From Desulfosporosinus acidiphilus SJ4 (GTDB lineage: Bacteria; Bacillota; Desulfitobacteriia; Desulfitobacteriales; Desulfitobacteriaceae), in the NCBI RefSeq assembly GCF_000255115.2, contig NC_018068.1:4435977-4499976 (forward strand): a stretch of 64,000 nucleotides of DNA, in the 5' to 3' direction. The notes beneath the pieces are model-generated. The model made no database searches. It was given only the letters and a program-made list of their open reading frames with translations, and was not told the DNA's origin. Positions 26,247 through 34,113 of the stretch are shown piece by piece; position 1 is the stretch's first letter, and each line of letters begins with the position of its first letter. The translations under genes and the position numbers were made by a program.

Positions 26247-26289
26247 GTATACAAACTATAGTTAAGTATGTATATTGTATACATTATAC
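26247..26289 (-). promoter_or_regulatory. GTATACAA inverted repeats upstream of aspA
   Basis: GTATACAA at 26247-26254 and TTGTATAC at 26275-26282 form an inverted pair, followed by a third half-like ATTATACAA. Such AT-rich palindromes 30-60 bases before a start codon are typical of operators, for example of GntR-type repressors. The regulator is not identifiable here. Confidence 0.45.
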
Positions 26290-26320
26290 AACTTTTCTGA
26301 AATTCTGTCGACGAAAATCG

Positions 26321-26360
26321 TGTAAAGGGACGGTCCTTTCGACACACTTCACACGTTGGT
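26321..26360. repeat. GGGACGGTCC-type dispersed repeat, copy 1
   Basis: Contains AAAGGGACGGTCCTTT followed by GACACACTTCACAC. It lies exactly where the N-terminal part of the gluQ pseudogene is missing. It is related to copies at 29251, 44899, 46908 and 47049. Confidence 0.55.
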
Positions 26361-27027
26361 GTCAAAGAACGATGAAGTCTATCCCTGTTTTTGTTCTCGG
26401 GCAGATATCCGGGCTTCTGCTTCAGCCCCCCAAGGCATAGATATTGCTTCAGAATATACAGGCACTTGCCGCAAGCTATCCTCCAGAGAAGTTGAGCATC
26501 GAAAACAAAGAGAACCCTATAGTTTGCGTTTTAATTTAAAACCTAGGACTATCACGTTCCATGATCTTTGTTACGGTGTTCAAAATTACAAACCCGGAAA
26601 AACGTTGGGTGATTTTATTGTCAGACGTCGTGATGGCGTACATGCCTACCAATTAGCCGTCGTTGTTGATGACGCCATGATGAACATTACGCATGTGCTT
26701 CGCGGTTCTGACTTACTAGTTTCAGCCGCACGACAAATTGCCCTTTTTCATGCACTTCATTGGCCCATTCCGGAATATGCACATGTCCCTATTTTATTAG
26801 GCCCGGACGGTCACCGGCTTTCCAAACGACATGGTGATGTAAGCCTGTATGCGCTACGAAAGGCCGGCATAGCTCCCCAACAAGTTGTAGGCTGGCTGGG
26901 ATATTGGGCGGGAATCCTTCCTGAACCTTTTCCATTAAATGCCCAGGAGTTGATTAAGCCCTTTAGTCTGGAATTGATCCCTCGTCACGAAATAACAATA
27001 GATCCAAAACAATTCGTTGGAGGTTAA
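26356..27027 (+). pseudogene. gluQ: 5'-truncated glutamyl-Q tRNA(Asp) synthetase
   Basis: The reading frame encodes the C-terminal two thirds of GluQRS, a GluRS paralogue that attaches glutamate to queuosine in tRNA(Asp). Recognisable parts are YPCFCSRADIRASASAPQG (family-specific, zinc-site region), LGDFIVRRRDGVHAYQLAVV, ITHVLRGSDLL and the KMSKS-like GHRLSKRHGD. The N-terminal Rossmann half with the HIGH motif is absent: in-frame sequence begins at about the residue expected near position 95-100, directly after a GGGACGGTCC repeat. The C-terminus looks complete. Without the ATP-binding half it should be inactive. Confidence 0.85.
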
Positions 27028-27191
27028 AGTTAAGTATACAGCATGAGGAGATGGATGCTGCTCTAGATTTCTAATTCATGCGCAAAGATTGGTTCGCTAT
27101 CTGGGAGTTTAGCCGAAGCAATTTGCAATGACATTGGATACTTCTGTGTCAATAGATGCTGTTTTTTAGCAAAATACCATTTTTTGTTAAA

Positions 27192-27635
27192 TTAGAAATT
27201 TGGTTTCTTGAATAGATATCGCTTAATCAGATAACCTCTAACAAGACCCGCAATTGCTGCAGCTGATGCTTGTGAATAGTTACCAGCTGCATTTTGAATC
27301 ATATATTCATTTCTCATAAAGGTTCCGAAAACAATAAAAAGTACAGCCTCAGCAAACATACTAATAAAAACTGCTTTAATTAAGTAATGATCGATTCCGG
27401 TGAATTTAGGAGTGTAATACAAGAACAGTCCTAATATTGCGCTGTATCCTATGTGAGATAAAACTCCTAGCGCAAGGCTACCTTCCCTTATAAACATCAT
27501 GCTTGTTGCCTTTGGAGCAGATATTGTAGTGAAATGAAAGTAAATCATTATTTCAGAGAATATTCCCGCAGGTATAGCACCGATTATTGATAGAAACATA
27601 GCAATTAAAGGCTTGTCAAATTTTACTTCTGCCAT
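27192..27635 (-). CDS. Small polytopic membrane protein, paralogue of 27955-28401
   Basis: About 147 residues from ATG 27633-27635 (GAAGGAG site); a longer frame upstream is not needed. Four hydrophobic segments. It shares most of its length with the divergently oriented gene at 27955: DKPLIAM-LSI-GAIP-GIF, ASSMMFI-EGS versus ATSMMFI-EGS, HIGYSA versus YIGYSA, LFISMFAE and RGYLIKRYLFK versus RGFLIKRYLFK, roughly 60 percent identical by eye. No family is recognised. The short positively charged C-terminus should be cytoplasmic. Confidence 0.75.
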   Translation of the reverse strand: MAEVKFDKPLIAMFLSIIGAIPAGIFSEIMIYFHFTTISAPKATSMMFIREGSLALGVLSHIGYSAILGLFLYYTPKFTGIDHYLIKAVFISMFAEAVLFIVFGTFMRNEYMIQNAAGNYSQASAAAIAGLVRGYLIKRYLFKKPNF

Positions 27636-27829
27636 ATTAACTCCTTCATGGTTTTTGCTATTATCATTTCTTCGCAAGTATTTTCTATACACAAATATAA
27701 GAGTTACTTGGTTAAAGATGCGAATCCAAAATATACTCAAAATAACCTTCGCTAAAGACCCAATAATCGAAACCCATAGTGGGCCAGTATTCTCTTCACT
27801 TTATTGACGCTTGCCTTTTAAAAACACCG

Positions 27830-27864
27830 ATGCCATAATTGCTCGTTAACAATTATGGCATTTT
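27830..27864 (+). terminator. 12-bp hairpin between the divergent paralogues
   Basis: ATGCCATAATTG (27830-27841) pairs perfectly with CAATTATGGCAT (27850-27861) and is followed by TTTT on the plus strand. It lies upstream of the plus-strand paralogue, so it may be an attenuator-like leader terminator or the end of a lost gene. Nothing else is seen in the 320-base gap. Confidence 0.5.
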
Positions 27865-27954
27865 GCAGATATAGGGACAACAGTATAGAAAAATAGTATT
27901 TTATTTGCGTAAAAATCAATAATAACAACATAAATAATAAAGGGAGTTGTAAAT

Positions 27955-28401
27955 GTGAAGTTGCAGTATGATAAACCTTTAATTGCTATGCTGTTATCAA
28001 TATTAGGGGCCATACCTGTAGGTATATTTGTTGAGATCATGAAATTTTTCCATCTTACAACCGTTACCTTTTTCCAAGCGTCAAGTATGATGTTTATTAA
28101 GGAAGGAAGTCCCCTATTAGGAATTTTATCATATATTGGCTATAGTGCATTCTTAGGATTAGTGATGTATCATAGTCCTAAGATACTTGGAAACGATTAT
28201 TTTGTAATTAAATGCTTGTTTATTAGTATGTTCGCAGAATCTCTATTATTTATAATATTTGGGACTCTTGTAGGAAATATTCACTTAGTACAGAATACTT
28301 CCGGTAACTACGTACATGCCTGTGCAGCAGCTATGGGAGGTTTATCAAGAGGCTTTCTCATAAAGAGATATCTCTTTAAACAATATGAAGCTAAAGTTTA
28401 A
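27955..28401 (+). CDS. Small polytopic membrane protein, paralogue of 27192-27635
   Basis: 148 residues with four predicted transmembrane helices; start GTG after AGGGAG. The sequence matches its divergent neighbour throughout, including the N-terminal DKPLIAM, the central SSMMFIKEGSPLLGILSYIG and the C-terminal GFLIKRYLFK. A conserved pattern of Gly/Ser in helices and an N-x-x-GNY segment (QNTSGNYVHACAAAMGG) may mark a functional site. Family and function are not recognised. The divergent pair is most simply a local inverted duplication. Confidence 0.75.
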   Translation: MKLQYDKPLIAMLLSILGAIPVGIFVEIMKFFHLTTVTFFQASSMMFIKEGSPLLGILSYIGYSAFLGLVMYHSPKILGNDYFVIKCLFISMFAESLLFIIFGTLVGNIHLVQNTSGNYVHACAAAMGGLSRGFLIKRYLFKQYEAKV

Positions 28402-28476
28402 ACCTTTGTTACAGGACAACATCAGAGAGGGCAATATGGTTATAGTTTATAATAGGGAGAGGGGGAGGGATTTATA

Positions 28477-28701
28477 TTGAATGATTTATTTAATGAAAAG
28501 CGTTCATGGTTAAAAACTCATCGATCCTTTCTGAAGAATACCCTTAAAATTGGAGCTATAATTGGGGTATGGGCTACAATTATTATTCCAGTTAATGTAT
28601 GGCCCTTCAAATTAAGCAAATTTGCAATAGTTATTGTATGCGGCATAATTTATTTGGCATTAACTTTAATTAACTATTATCGGCCATTTAATACGTACTA
28701 A
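28477..28701 (+). CDS. Small two-helix membrane protein
   Basis: 74 residues. A TTG start follows a strong GGGGGAGGGA site. The N-terminal 25 residues are basic; two hydrophobic helices (IGAIIGVWATIIIPVNVW and FAIVIVCGIIYLALTLI) follow. It lies 75 bases downstream of the membrane paralogue and is closed by a clear terminator, so the two may form an operon. No family is recognised. Confidence 0.65.
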   Translation: MNDLFNEKRSWLKTHRSFLKNTLKIGAIIGVWATIIIPVNVWPFKLSKFAIVIVCGIIYLALTLINYYRPFNTY

Positions 28702-28716
28702 TTTAAGTCAACAGTG

Positions 28717-28743
28717 AAGAGCTGCCAAATGGCAGCTCTTTTT
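28717..28743 (+). terminator. Rho-independent terminator
   Basis: AAGAGCTGCC-aaat-GGCAGCTCTT, a perfect 10-bp stem with a 4-nt loop, followed by TTT. Ends the small membrane-protein unit. Confidence 0.85.
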
Positions 28744-28834
28744 CATAATTTTAATTATAAGACTCAGAAGGTTATTTATTCCAGTTTGACGAAGATCTAA
28801 ATATAGAAATCTCAAGCTGGAGGAGGTAAGTGGT

Positions 28835-29227
28835 ATGCCCCTAGTTAAGGTAGAAATTCTAAAAGGAAGAAGTACTGAGTATAAAAAAGCGATTTTAGAC
28901 GGGGTTCATTCTGCGTTAGTGGAATCGTTTAAAATTCCTGATTACGATCGGAACCAGCGGCTCTACGAATTGGATAATGAACACTTTGAGTTCTCTGATA
29001 CTAAAACTGATCAATGTACCATTATAGATTTGACAGTATTCAAGGGCAGGAGCCCTGAAGCAAAGAGGCTTCTTTACTCTGCTATAGTCCGCAATCTTCA
29101 AAACAACCCCGGCATTGACGGAGAAGACATTACTATTGTGGTTCATGAACCACCTTTGGAAAACTGGGGGGTTCATGGCGGTAAAATGGCGAGTGAAGTA
29201 AATTTAGGGTTCAAAGTAGACGTTTAG
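28835..29227 (+). CDS. Tautomerase family protein
   Basis: 130-residue member of the tautomerase superfamily. The Met is followed by proline (MPLVKVEILKGRSTEYKKAI), the N-terminal Pro being the catalytic base after Met removal. The internal half repeats the pattern (IIDLTVFKGRSPEAKRLLYS), so this is the fused two-unit Tautomerase_2 type rather than the 62-residue 4-OT type. The C-terminal EPPLENWGVHGGKMASEV is also family-like. AGGAGG precedes the ATG. The substrate is unknown. It is convergent with cimA. Confidence 0.88.
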   Translation: MPLVKVEILKGRSTEYKKAILDGVHSALVESFKIPDYDRNQRLYELDNEHFEFSDTKTDQCTIIDLTVFKGRSPEAKRLLYSAIVRNLQNNPGIDGEDITIVVHEPPLENWGVHGGKMASEVNLGFKVDV

Positions 29228-29250
29228 ACGTTTAGGTCTTGCGATCATGT

Positions 29251-29273
29251 GTGTTGGGACGGTCCCCTAACAC
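29251..29273. repeat. GGGACGGTCC-type repeat, copy 2, overlapping the cimA stop
   Basis: GTGTTGGGAC-GGTCCCCTAACAC is an imperfect palindrome between the convergent tautomerase and cimA genes. The cimA TAG stop codon lies inside it, so the element has supplied the end of the coding sequence and may act as a two-way terminator. Confidence 0.6.
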
Positions 29274-30859
29274 GCTCCTCCTTCAAACTTCCAAATCGTC
29301 CAATTGATTGCATCAAGCAAAGCTTGGGCACTGGCTTTAAGAATATTGTTGGAGACCCCAATGGTCCCCCAAACCTCGCGCCCCAAACGAGTATCGATAA
29401 TAACCCGAACGATAGCCTCGGTGCCCCGCGATCCATCTAAAACCCTCACCTTGTAATTGACCAGTTCACTCTTTTCCAGAATGGGGAAGAAACTTGCCAA
29501 GGCCTGCCTTAAAGCCGTATCCAAGGCATTTACCGGGCCGTTTCCTTCTGAGGCAATATGCACGGTTTGTTCCCCCACCTTAACTTTAACAACAGCCACC
29601 GAATCAAGTTCACCGCGCAGCGGATCACTCCAAACATGGTAATCTAACACCTCAAAAGGTGTGCTGAAGCGACCTAATATACGCACCAGCAGCAGATCAA
29701 GGCTTCCCTCTGCCGCTTCAAATTGAAATCCATGGTTCTCCATGTCCTTAATCTCCAACATGGCCTTTTCTACTAAGGGATCTTCTTTAAGAATATCCGG
29801 AGCAAAACGGCGAAGACGTTCTAAGATATTTGCTTTCCCGGCCTGATCTGAGATCAATATTCGACGCTCATTTCCTACATCCAGCGGATCCATATGCTCA
29901 AACGTACGATGATTTTTGAGAATTGCATCGACATGCATCCCTGCTTTATGAGCAAAGGCACTGCGCCCCACGTAGGGCTGCTTCTCATCAAAGGGAGCAT
30001 TGGAGAGTTCCGCAACAAATCGGGAAAATGGGGTGATCTTATGAAGTGCCGATTCCGAAAGGACGGTATAGTTCCCTTTGACCTGCAAGAGCGGAATCAA
30101 AGTACTTAAATTGGCATTCCCACAGCGTTCACCAAATCCGTTCCAAGTCCCTTGGATCTGAGTTACCCCGGCTTCCACCGCCACCAGTGAATTAGCCACT
30201 GCCAATCCACTGTCATTATGAACATGAATTCCTAATTCTCGAGGAGCAAATTCCTGCATAACTGCTTCGACGCCCCGGGCGATATCAGCAGGCAAACACC
30301 CGCCGTTGGTGTCACATAAGATAGATATCGCTGCCCCAGCCTCGAGAGCCATCTTAATACACTTCAGAGCATAGTCCGGGTTCTCCTTAAATCCATCAAA
30401 AAAATGTTCTGCATCAAAGAAAACTTCATGGCCCTGTTGGACCAGGAAGGAAACAGATTCACGGATTAAACGGAGGTTTTCCGCTAAGTTTGTCCTCAAG
30501 ACATCACGGACATGCAGATCCCAAGCCTTCCCAAAGATGGTGATCGTTTGAGCTCCGGAAGCCACCAACTTAAGTAGAATCTCACTATTTTCCGGAGACT
30601 CATTGACTTTGCAAGTACTCCCAAAGGCAGCAATATGTGTCATGGGAATGTTCTGCTCTTTTAAAAGCTGAAAAAAATTATCATCTTTCGGATTAGCTCC
30701 CGGCCAGCCTGCTTCCACATAGAGGCTGCCCATCTCCTTAATCCGTTCGACGTAACTCAGCTTGTCCTGAGTCGAAAAATGAATCCCTTCTCCCTGAGCT
30801 CCATCTCTTAAGGTTGTGTCATAAACTGTTATTTTTCTTTTACCCTCGTCGCGACCCAT
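29267..30859 (-). CDS. cimA: (R)-citramalate synthase
   Basis: Condenses acetyl-CoA and pyruvate to citramalate, the threonine-independent entry to isoleucine. 530 residues, the length of the TIGR00977 type rather than of LeuA. The TIM-barrel catalytic domain has VYDTTLRDGAQGEGIHFS (substrate and metal loop) and the HxH metal motif IHVHNDSG. A C-terminal allosteric domain of about 130 residues (LLVRILGRFSTPFEV onwards) would mediate feedback inhibition. ATG follows GAGGAGGAG. The gene is preceded by a ykkC-type riboswitch and terminator, so it is probably controlled by an alarmone signal. Confidence 0.94.
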   Translation of the reverse strand: MGRDEGKRKITVYDTTLRDGAQGEGIHFSTQDKLSYVERIKEMGSLYVEAGWPGANPKDDNFFQLLKEQNIPMTHIAAFGSTCKVNESPENSEILLKLVASGAQTITIFGKAWDLHVRDVLRTNLAENLRLIRESVSFLVQQGHEVFFDAEHFFDGFKENPDYALKCIKMALEAGAAISILCDTNGGCLPADIARGVEAVMQEFAPRELGIHVHNDSGLAVANSLVAVEAGVTQIQGTWNGFGERCGNANLSTLIPLLQVKGNYTVLSESALHKITPFSRFVAELSNAPFDEKQPYVGRSAFAHKAGMHVDAILKNHRTFEHMDPLDVGNERRILISDQAGKANILERLRRFAPDILKEDPLVEKAMLEIKDMENHGFQFEAAEGSLDLLLVRILGRFSTPFEVLDYHVWSDPLRGELDSVAVVKVKVGEQTVHIASEGNGPVNALDTALRQALASFFPILEKSELVNYKVRVLDGSRGTEAIVRVIIDTRLGREVWGTIGVSNNILKASAQALLDAINWTIWKFEGGAC

Positions 30860-30896
30860 CTTTCTCCTCCTCTGGCGAAACTAGACTAACTAGTAC

Positions 30897-31012
30897 TTAA
30901 AACCCCGCAGCCGTTCTAAAGAACTTCCACGGGGCTTTTGTCCCACACGGTGTAGTTGGTATTCCAACCTGTGTCGCTCGGTCCAGACCCCAGCGGCGGA
31001 ACCCTTGACACA
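30897..31012 (-). promoter_or_regulatory. ykkC-family riboswitch (probably ppGpp type) with terminator, upstream of cimA
   Basis: Minus-strand sequence has the conserved ykkC pieces in order: AAGGGTTCCG, GGTCTGGACCGAG, GACACAGG, a short hairpin, ACACCG, then GGGACAAAAGCCC. The 3' part then folds into a terminator (CCCCG...CGGGG around AAGTTCT/AGAAC, then TTTT at about 30897-30900). Guanidine-I members carry GGGAGA after GCCC; this has CGTGGAA, as expected for the ppGpp/PRPP subtypes. Established knowledge: the ppGpp subtype sits before branched-chain amino-acid genes in clostridia. The cimA context therefore favours ppGpp, with ligand binding preventing termination. Confidence 0.85.
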
Positions 31013-31025
31013 CTTCTTATGCTCT

Positions 31026-31055
31026 ATTATATGACACAAACGCCTTAATGTACAA
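31026..31055 (-). promoter_or_regulatory. Promoter of the cimA leader
   Basis: TTGTAC (31050-31055) and a perfect TATAAT (31026-31031) on the minus strand are separated by 18 bases. It begins transcription a few bases before the riboswitch aptamer. Confidence 0.75.
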
Positions 31056-31094
31056 CAGCACAATCTCCATAGAGGTATCTTATTAGCTATATTA

Positions 31095-31240
31095 GCTGTA
31101 TCTTTGGGCAGACGCCAGTAGCTATGTTAGTGAACACGTTCAGTTAAAGCTGAACATCGGAGTTCAGATAGGGACTCTACCCCACCTGAAGTTTACGAAG
31201 GGCCCACCCCCGCTTATAGAAATGGGGGTTTTAAAAAACC
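31095..31240 (+). mobile_element. Possible relic of an IS right end, second copy
   Basis: GTGAACACGTTCAGTTAAAGCTGAACAT style palindrome followed by TTCAG...CTGAA and CCCCC...GGGGG stem-loops and TTATAGAAAT, in the same order as the minus-strand copy at 4440-4587. No transposase ORF remains. The rest of the 31060-31480 gap is AT-rich without a recognisable gene. Confidence 0.3.
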
Positions 31241-31482
31241 GAATAAATTATGTTGGTATTATATTTATTAAATTGACGGTATTATATTTATGTAACTGCA
31301 TTTATCAAAACTTACTTAATTAACATAATTGCTGGTATGGGTAGATAGATAGCAAAAATAATCGCATAAACCGTTTTTGGAAACAACAATGAGAACGGTT
31401 CACGCACTTCACTGCCTTCCCCGAACTCATTGGCCTTGAGTATTTAAGTATTAGTATAGAAATAGTTCGGCACGTTTCAAGC

Positions 31483-32115
31483 CTAAAATCTTTGGGCCCC
31501 TACGTTAAAGGTAAGTACTTCAAGATTAACGGCAAGATCAACATTACGCAGCTCAATCTCAGGCGGAACATTCAAAACTACCGGTGCAAAATTCAAGATT
31601 GCCTGCACGCCGGCTTTAATAAGTTTATCTGCAATATCTTGAGCTACCGCCGATGGTACGGCTATAATACCGATTTGCGTTTGGTTTTGTCTCGTAATTT
31701 CTTCCAGTTGTTCAATCGGCAAGACTTCCACATCACCGATTTTTGTTCCGACCTTGCTTGGATCCGAATCAAAAATACTGGTGATAATGAACCCTCTCTC
31801 ACGAAAGCCTTTGTATGAACTTAACGCCAAACCTAAGTGCCCGGCCCCGACCAAAGCAACACTCCAGTCAACACTTAAACCAAGAATTCTAAGAATATGT
31901 TGACGGAGATCTTTGACGTTATACCCCACACCCCTTGTTCCAAACTCTCCAAAATAAGCCAGGTCTTTCCGGACTTGTGCGGGGCTGACACCGACTCCTT
32001 CTGCGATATCCCCTGATGAGGTGGTAATTATTCCTTTTCTATCGACGTCTGTCAGATGTCGTGAGTAAACTGAGAGTCGAATAATCGTGGCCTCCGGGAT
32101 TTTTAGCGTTTTCAA
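31483..32115 (-). CDS. rex: Redox-sensing transcriptional repressor Rex
   Basis: NADH/NAD+-responsive repressor of fermentation and respiration genes. 210 residues: an N-terminal winged helix ([39 protein letters not shown]) and a Rossmann domain with [19 protein letters not shown] and the C-terminal swapped helix ([14 protein letters not shown]). TTG start with GAGGGA upstream. The key DNA-binding RKDLAYFG and the NAD-binding GAGHLG are intact. It stands alone; no clear Rex operator was noticed in its own promoter region. Confidence 0.95.
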   Translation of the reverse strand: MKTLKIPEATIIRLSVYSRHLTDVDRKGIITTSSGDIAEGVGVSPAQVRKDLAYFGEFGTRGVGYNVKDLRQHILRILGLSVDWSVALVGAGHLGLALSSYKGFRERGFIITSIFDSDPSKVGTKIGDVEVLPIEQLEEITRQNQTQIGIIAVPSAVAQDIADKLIKAGVQAILNFAPVVLNVPPEIELRNVDLAVNLEVLTFNVGAQRF

Positions 32116-32265
32116 TAAGTTCCCTCATTTCTCATCTGATAATTAATATAGATAGTTATGTTAATTATATCACTATTGACCAAAAACGCAAATAGTTCCA
32201 ATTTGTAATCTTCAGAATATTACCGATTACCATTTTAGATCCTAACTTGGATGTTTTTCGGCCTA

Positions 32266-32964
32266 CTAACTATTATTTCCAGAAAACTTATTTATAATCC
32301 TCATTGCTTCAAAATACAAGGATAATCCAAGTAAATGTTGTTCTTCCGGATCACTTTTCTCTCGAAGCAGATTATAGATATTGTGAAGCTGAACTAATTG
32401 TGATGGAGAATAATCTCCGGCAAGACTGTTCCATAGTTGAAATTCTTCGGCTAATCTTTGAGAATTAATCCCCTCCTGCAAAATTGCATTTACATTGGCC
32501 AGAAGTTCCATCGTCAAGTGAGAGCCATTTCCTGTCACTCGAAATGTCCGTTCCGGAAGTTTCACTTGTTTGATTAAGGCGTGGATTCCCTTTTCTGCCA
32601 GAGCCTGCTTCAATCCGTTTAATTCCTCGGCTGTGTGACCTAAGCCAAGGACAACAATCCAGGGATTATGACTGATTATCCCACCGGAATAGGACAATTC
32701 CTTAAGTTGTTTTAGACAAGACTGAGCATTTTCTTCGCTTTTAAAAATACCAATCTGGCAGGTCCAAAACGTTGCTTTAGACAACACGAAGATATCTGTT
32801 TGATCTGCTGGGCGGCCGCCGTTTTTTACTTTTTGAGCAGTTATTCCTCCCGAATGCCCGACAAGTTCTAAGTATACTTTTCCGATTCCCCAAGTCAATA
32901 AACCTAGGCCGATGATTCCCAAGACCAACGCCGCGAGGATGCGCAGACGCTCAAAGTTTTTCAT
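32266..32964 (-). CDS. Membrane-anchored SPOR-like domain protein
   Basis: 232 residues. An N-terminal transmembrane helix (RILAALVLGIIGLGLLTWGI) is followed by an external SPOR-like fold (FWTCQIGIFKSEENAQSCLK, NPWIVVLGLGHTAEELNGLKQAL). A C-terminal helical region of about 90 residues completes it. SPOR domains bind denuded glycan at division sites or in sporulation septa, so a wall-related role is likely but unproven. GGGGAAGAGG precedes ATG. It lies downstream of the phosphate transporter and is transcribed separately. Confidence 0.7.
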   Translation of the reverse strand: MKNFERLRILAALVLGIIGLGLLTWGIGKVYLELVGHSGGITAQKVKNGGRPADQTDIFVLSKATFWTCQIGIFKSEENAQSCLKQLKELSYSGGIISHNPWIVVLGLGHTAEELNGLKQALAEKGIHALIKQVKLPERTFRVTGNGSHLTMELLANVNAILQEGINSQRLAEEFQLWNSLAGDYSPSQLVQLHNIYNLLREKSDPEEQHLLGLSLYFEAMRIINKFSGNNS

Positions 32965-33039
32965 GCCTCTTCCCCTTCCGCAGGGCCGGACAACCCTTCT
33001 AACGGAAGATATGTTATGAATTCAAAAAATAGACTTCAA

Positions 33040-33094
33040 AATTCAAAAGAGGTCTGCAGTAAACTTTCAGTCGTTTATTGCAGACCCCTCTTAA
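33040..33094 (-). terminator. Terminator downstream of the phosphate transporter
   Basis: Long hairpin: GAGGTCTGCAGTAAAC and GTTTATTGCAGACCCCTC pair with one or two mismatches around an 8-nt loop, and the minus strand continues CTCTTTTGAATTTT. Located just past the pit stop codon. Confidence 0.75.
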
Positions 33095-33105
33095 ATTTCT
33101 TTTTT

Positions 33106-34113
33106 TTACATTATTCTCGAAACAACGAAATAGTATAAGGCAGCAATAGCCGCAGTTGTGGGAATTGTCACAACCCAAGCGATAAGCATTTGTTGGGCAA
33201 TGCCCCAGCGTACAGCCGAAACTCTCTTCGCACTGCCCACCCCCATAATCGAACCCGAAACCACATGCGTCGTCGATACCGGGAGGTGCAGGCTTGGAAA
33301 TACCGTAGCAGTCCAAATAACAATGGAAGAACTTAAATCTGCGGCAAAGCCGTTGATAGGTTCAAGTTTAAAAATCTTGCCACCCATGGTATGAATGATT
33401 TTCCATCCCCCAGCGGCAGTCCCAAGGGACATAGCCAGAGCACAAGCCAGTTTAACCCAAAGGGGAGGCGCCAGAACTGTCTGAGCCTGAATTCCTGTGG
33501 CAATGAGAGTCATTGTTATAATCCCCATGGATTTTTGGGCATCATTGGAACCATGATTAAAGGCTAGCATGCTTGCGGAAAGAAGCTGCATTTTCTTAAA
33601 TCCATGATTAACTCGCGATGGTGAAAAACTGCCGAAAAATATGTTCAACACTTTCATAATGATAAAACCTAAGATCATACCGATAATCGGAGAGAAAATT
33701 AAGGCCGTAATGATTTTGCCTAAGCCTTCCCAATGCAGAACTGCAAATCCGGCTTTCGCTGCCGCCGCACCGGCAATTCCTCCGACAATTGCATGGGAAG
33801 AACTGCTGGGAATTCCTAAATACCAAGTCAAAAGGTTCCAAGTAATGGCGCTCAGCAAACCCGCTATAATGACCTCTTGCGTCGTTAACGTCGGTGAAAC
33901 GATATCCTTAGCAATGGTTTGGGCCACTCCTGTACTGACCAAAGCACCCAGTAAATTAAAGGCCGCAGCCAAAACAACGGCATGTTTAGGACTCAAGGCC
34001 CGTGTTGATACGCTGGTGGCAATGGCATTGGCAGTGTCATGGAATCCATTAATATAGTCAAAGGTTAAGGCTAAAAAGACAACAATTACTAACAATGCGC
34101 CAATATTAGTCAT
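33106..34113 (-). CDS. pit: PiT family inorganic phosphate transporter
   Basis: 335-residue polytopic permease for metal-phosphate with H+ or Na+. Both family signatures are present: FDYINGFHDTANAIATSVSTRAL in the first half and MLAFNHGSNDAQKSMGII in the second, reflecting the internal duplication. GIPSSSSHAIVGGIAGAA and LPVSTTHVVSGSIMGVG are the other conserved repeats. The start overlaps the last eight bases of the DUF47 gene, so the two are translationally coupled, the usual arrangement in bacteria. Confidence 0.93.
   Translation of the reverse strand: MTNIGALLVIVVFLALTFDYINGFHDTANAIATSVSTRALSPKHAVVLAAAFNLLGALVSTGVAQTIAKDIVSPTLTTQEVIIAGLLSAITWNLLTWYLGIPSSSSHAIVGGIAGAAAAKAGFAVLHWEGLGKIITALIFSPIIGMILGFIIMKVLNIFFGSFSPSRVNHGFKKMQLLSASMLAFNHGSNDAQKSMGIITMTLIATGIQAQTVLAPPLWVKLACALAMSLGTAAGGWKIIHTMGGKIFKLEPINGFAADLSSSIVIWTATVFPSLHLPVSTTHVVSGSIMGVGSAKRVSAVRWGIAQQMLIAWVVTIPTTAAIAALYYFVVSRIM

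Noticed and set aside
33014-33316. 100-codon minus-strand frame overlapping the phosphate transporter end
   Set aside because: Out-of-frame shadow that runs through the pit terminator.
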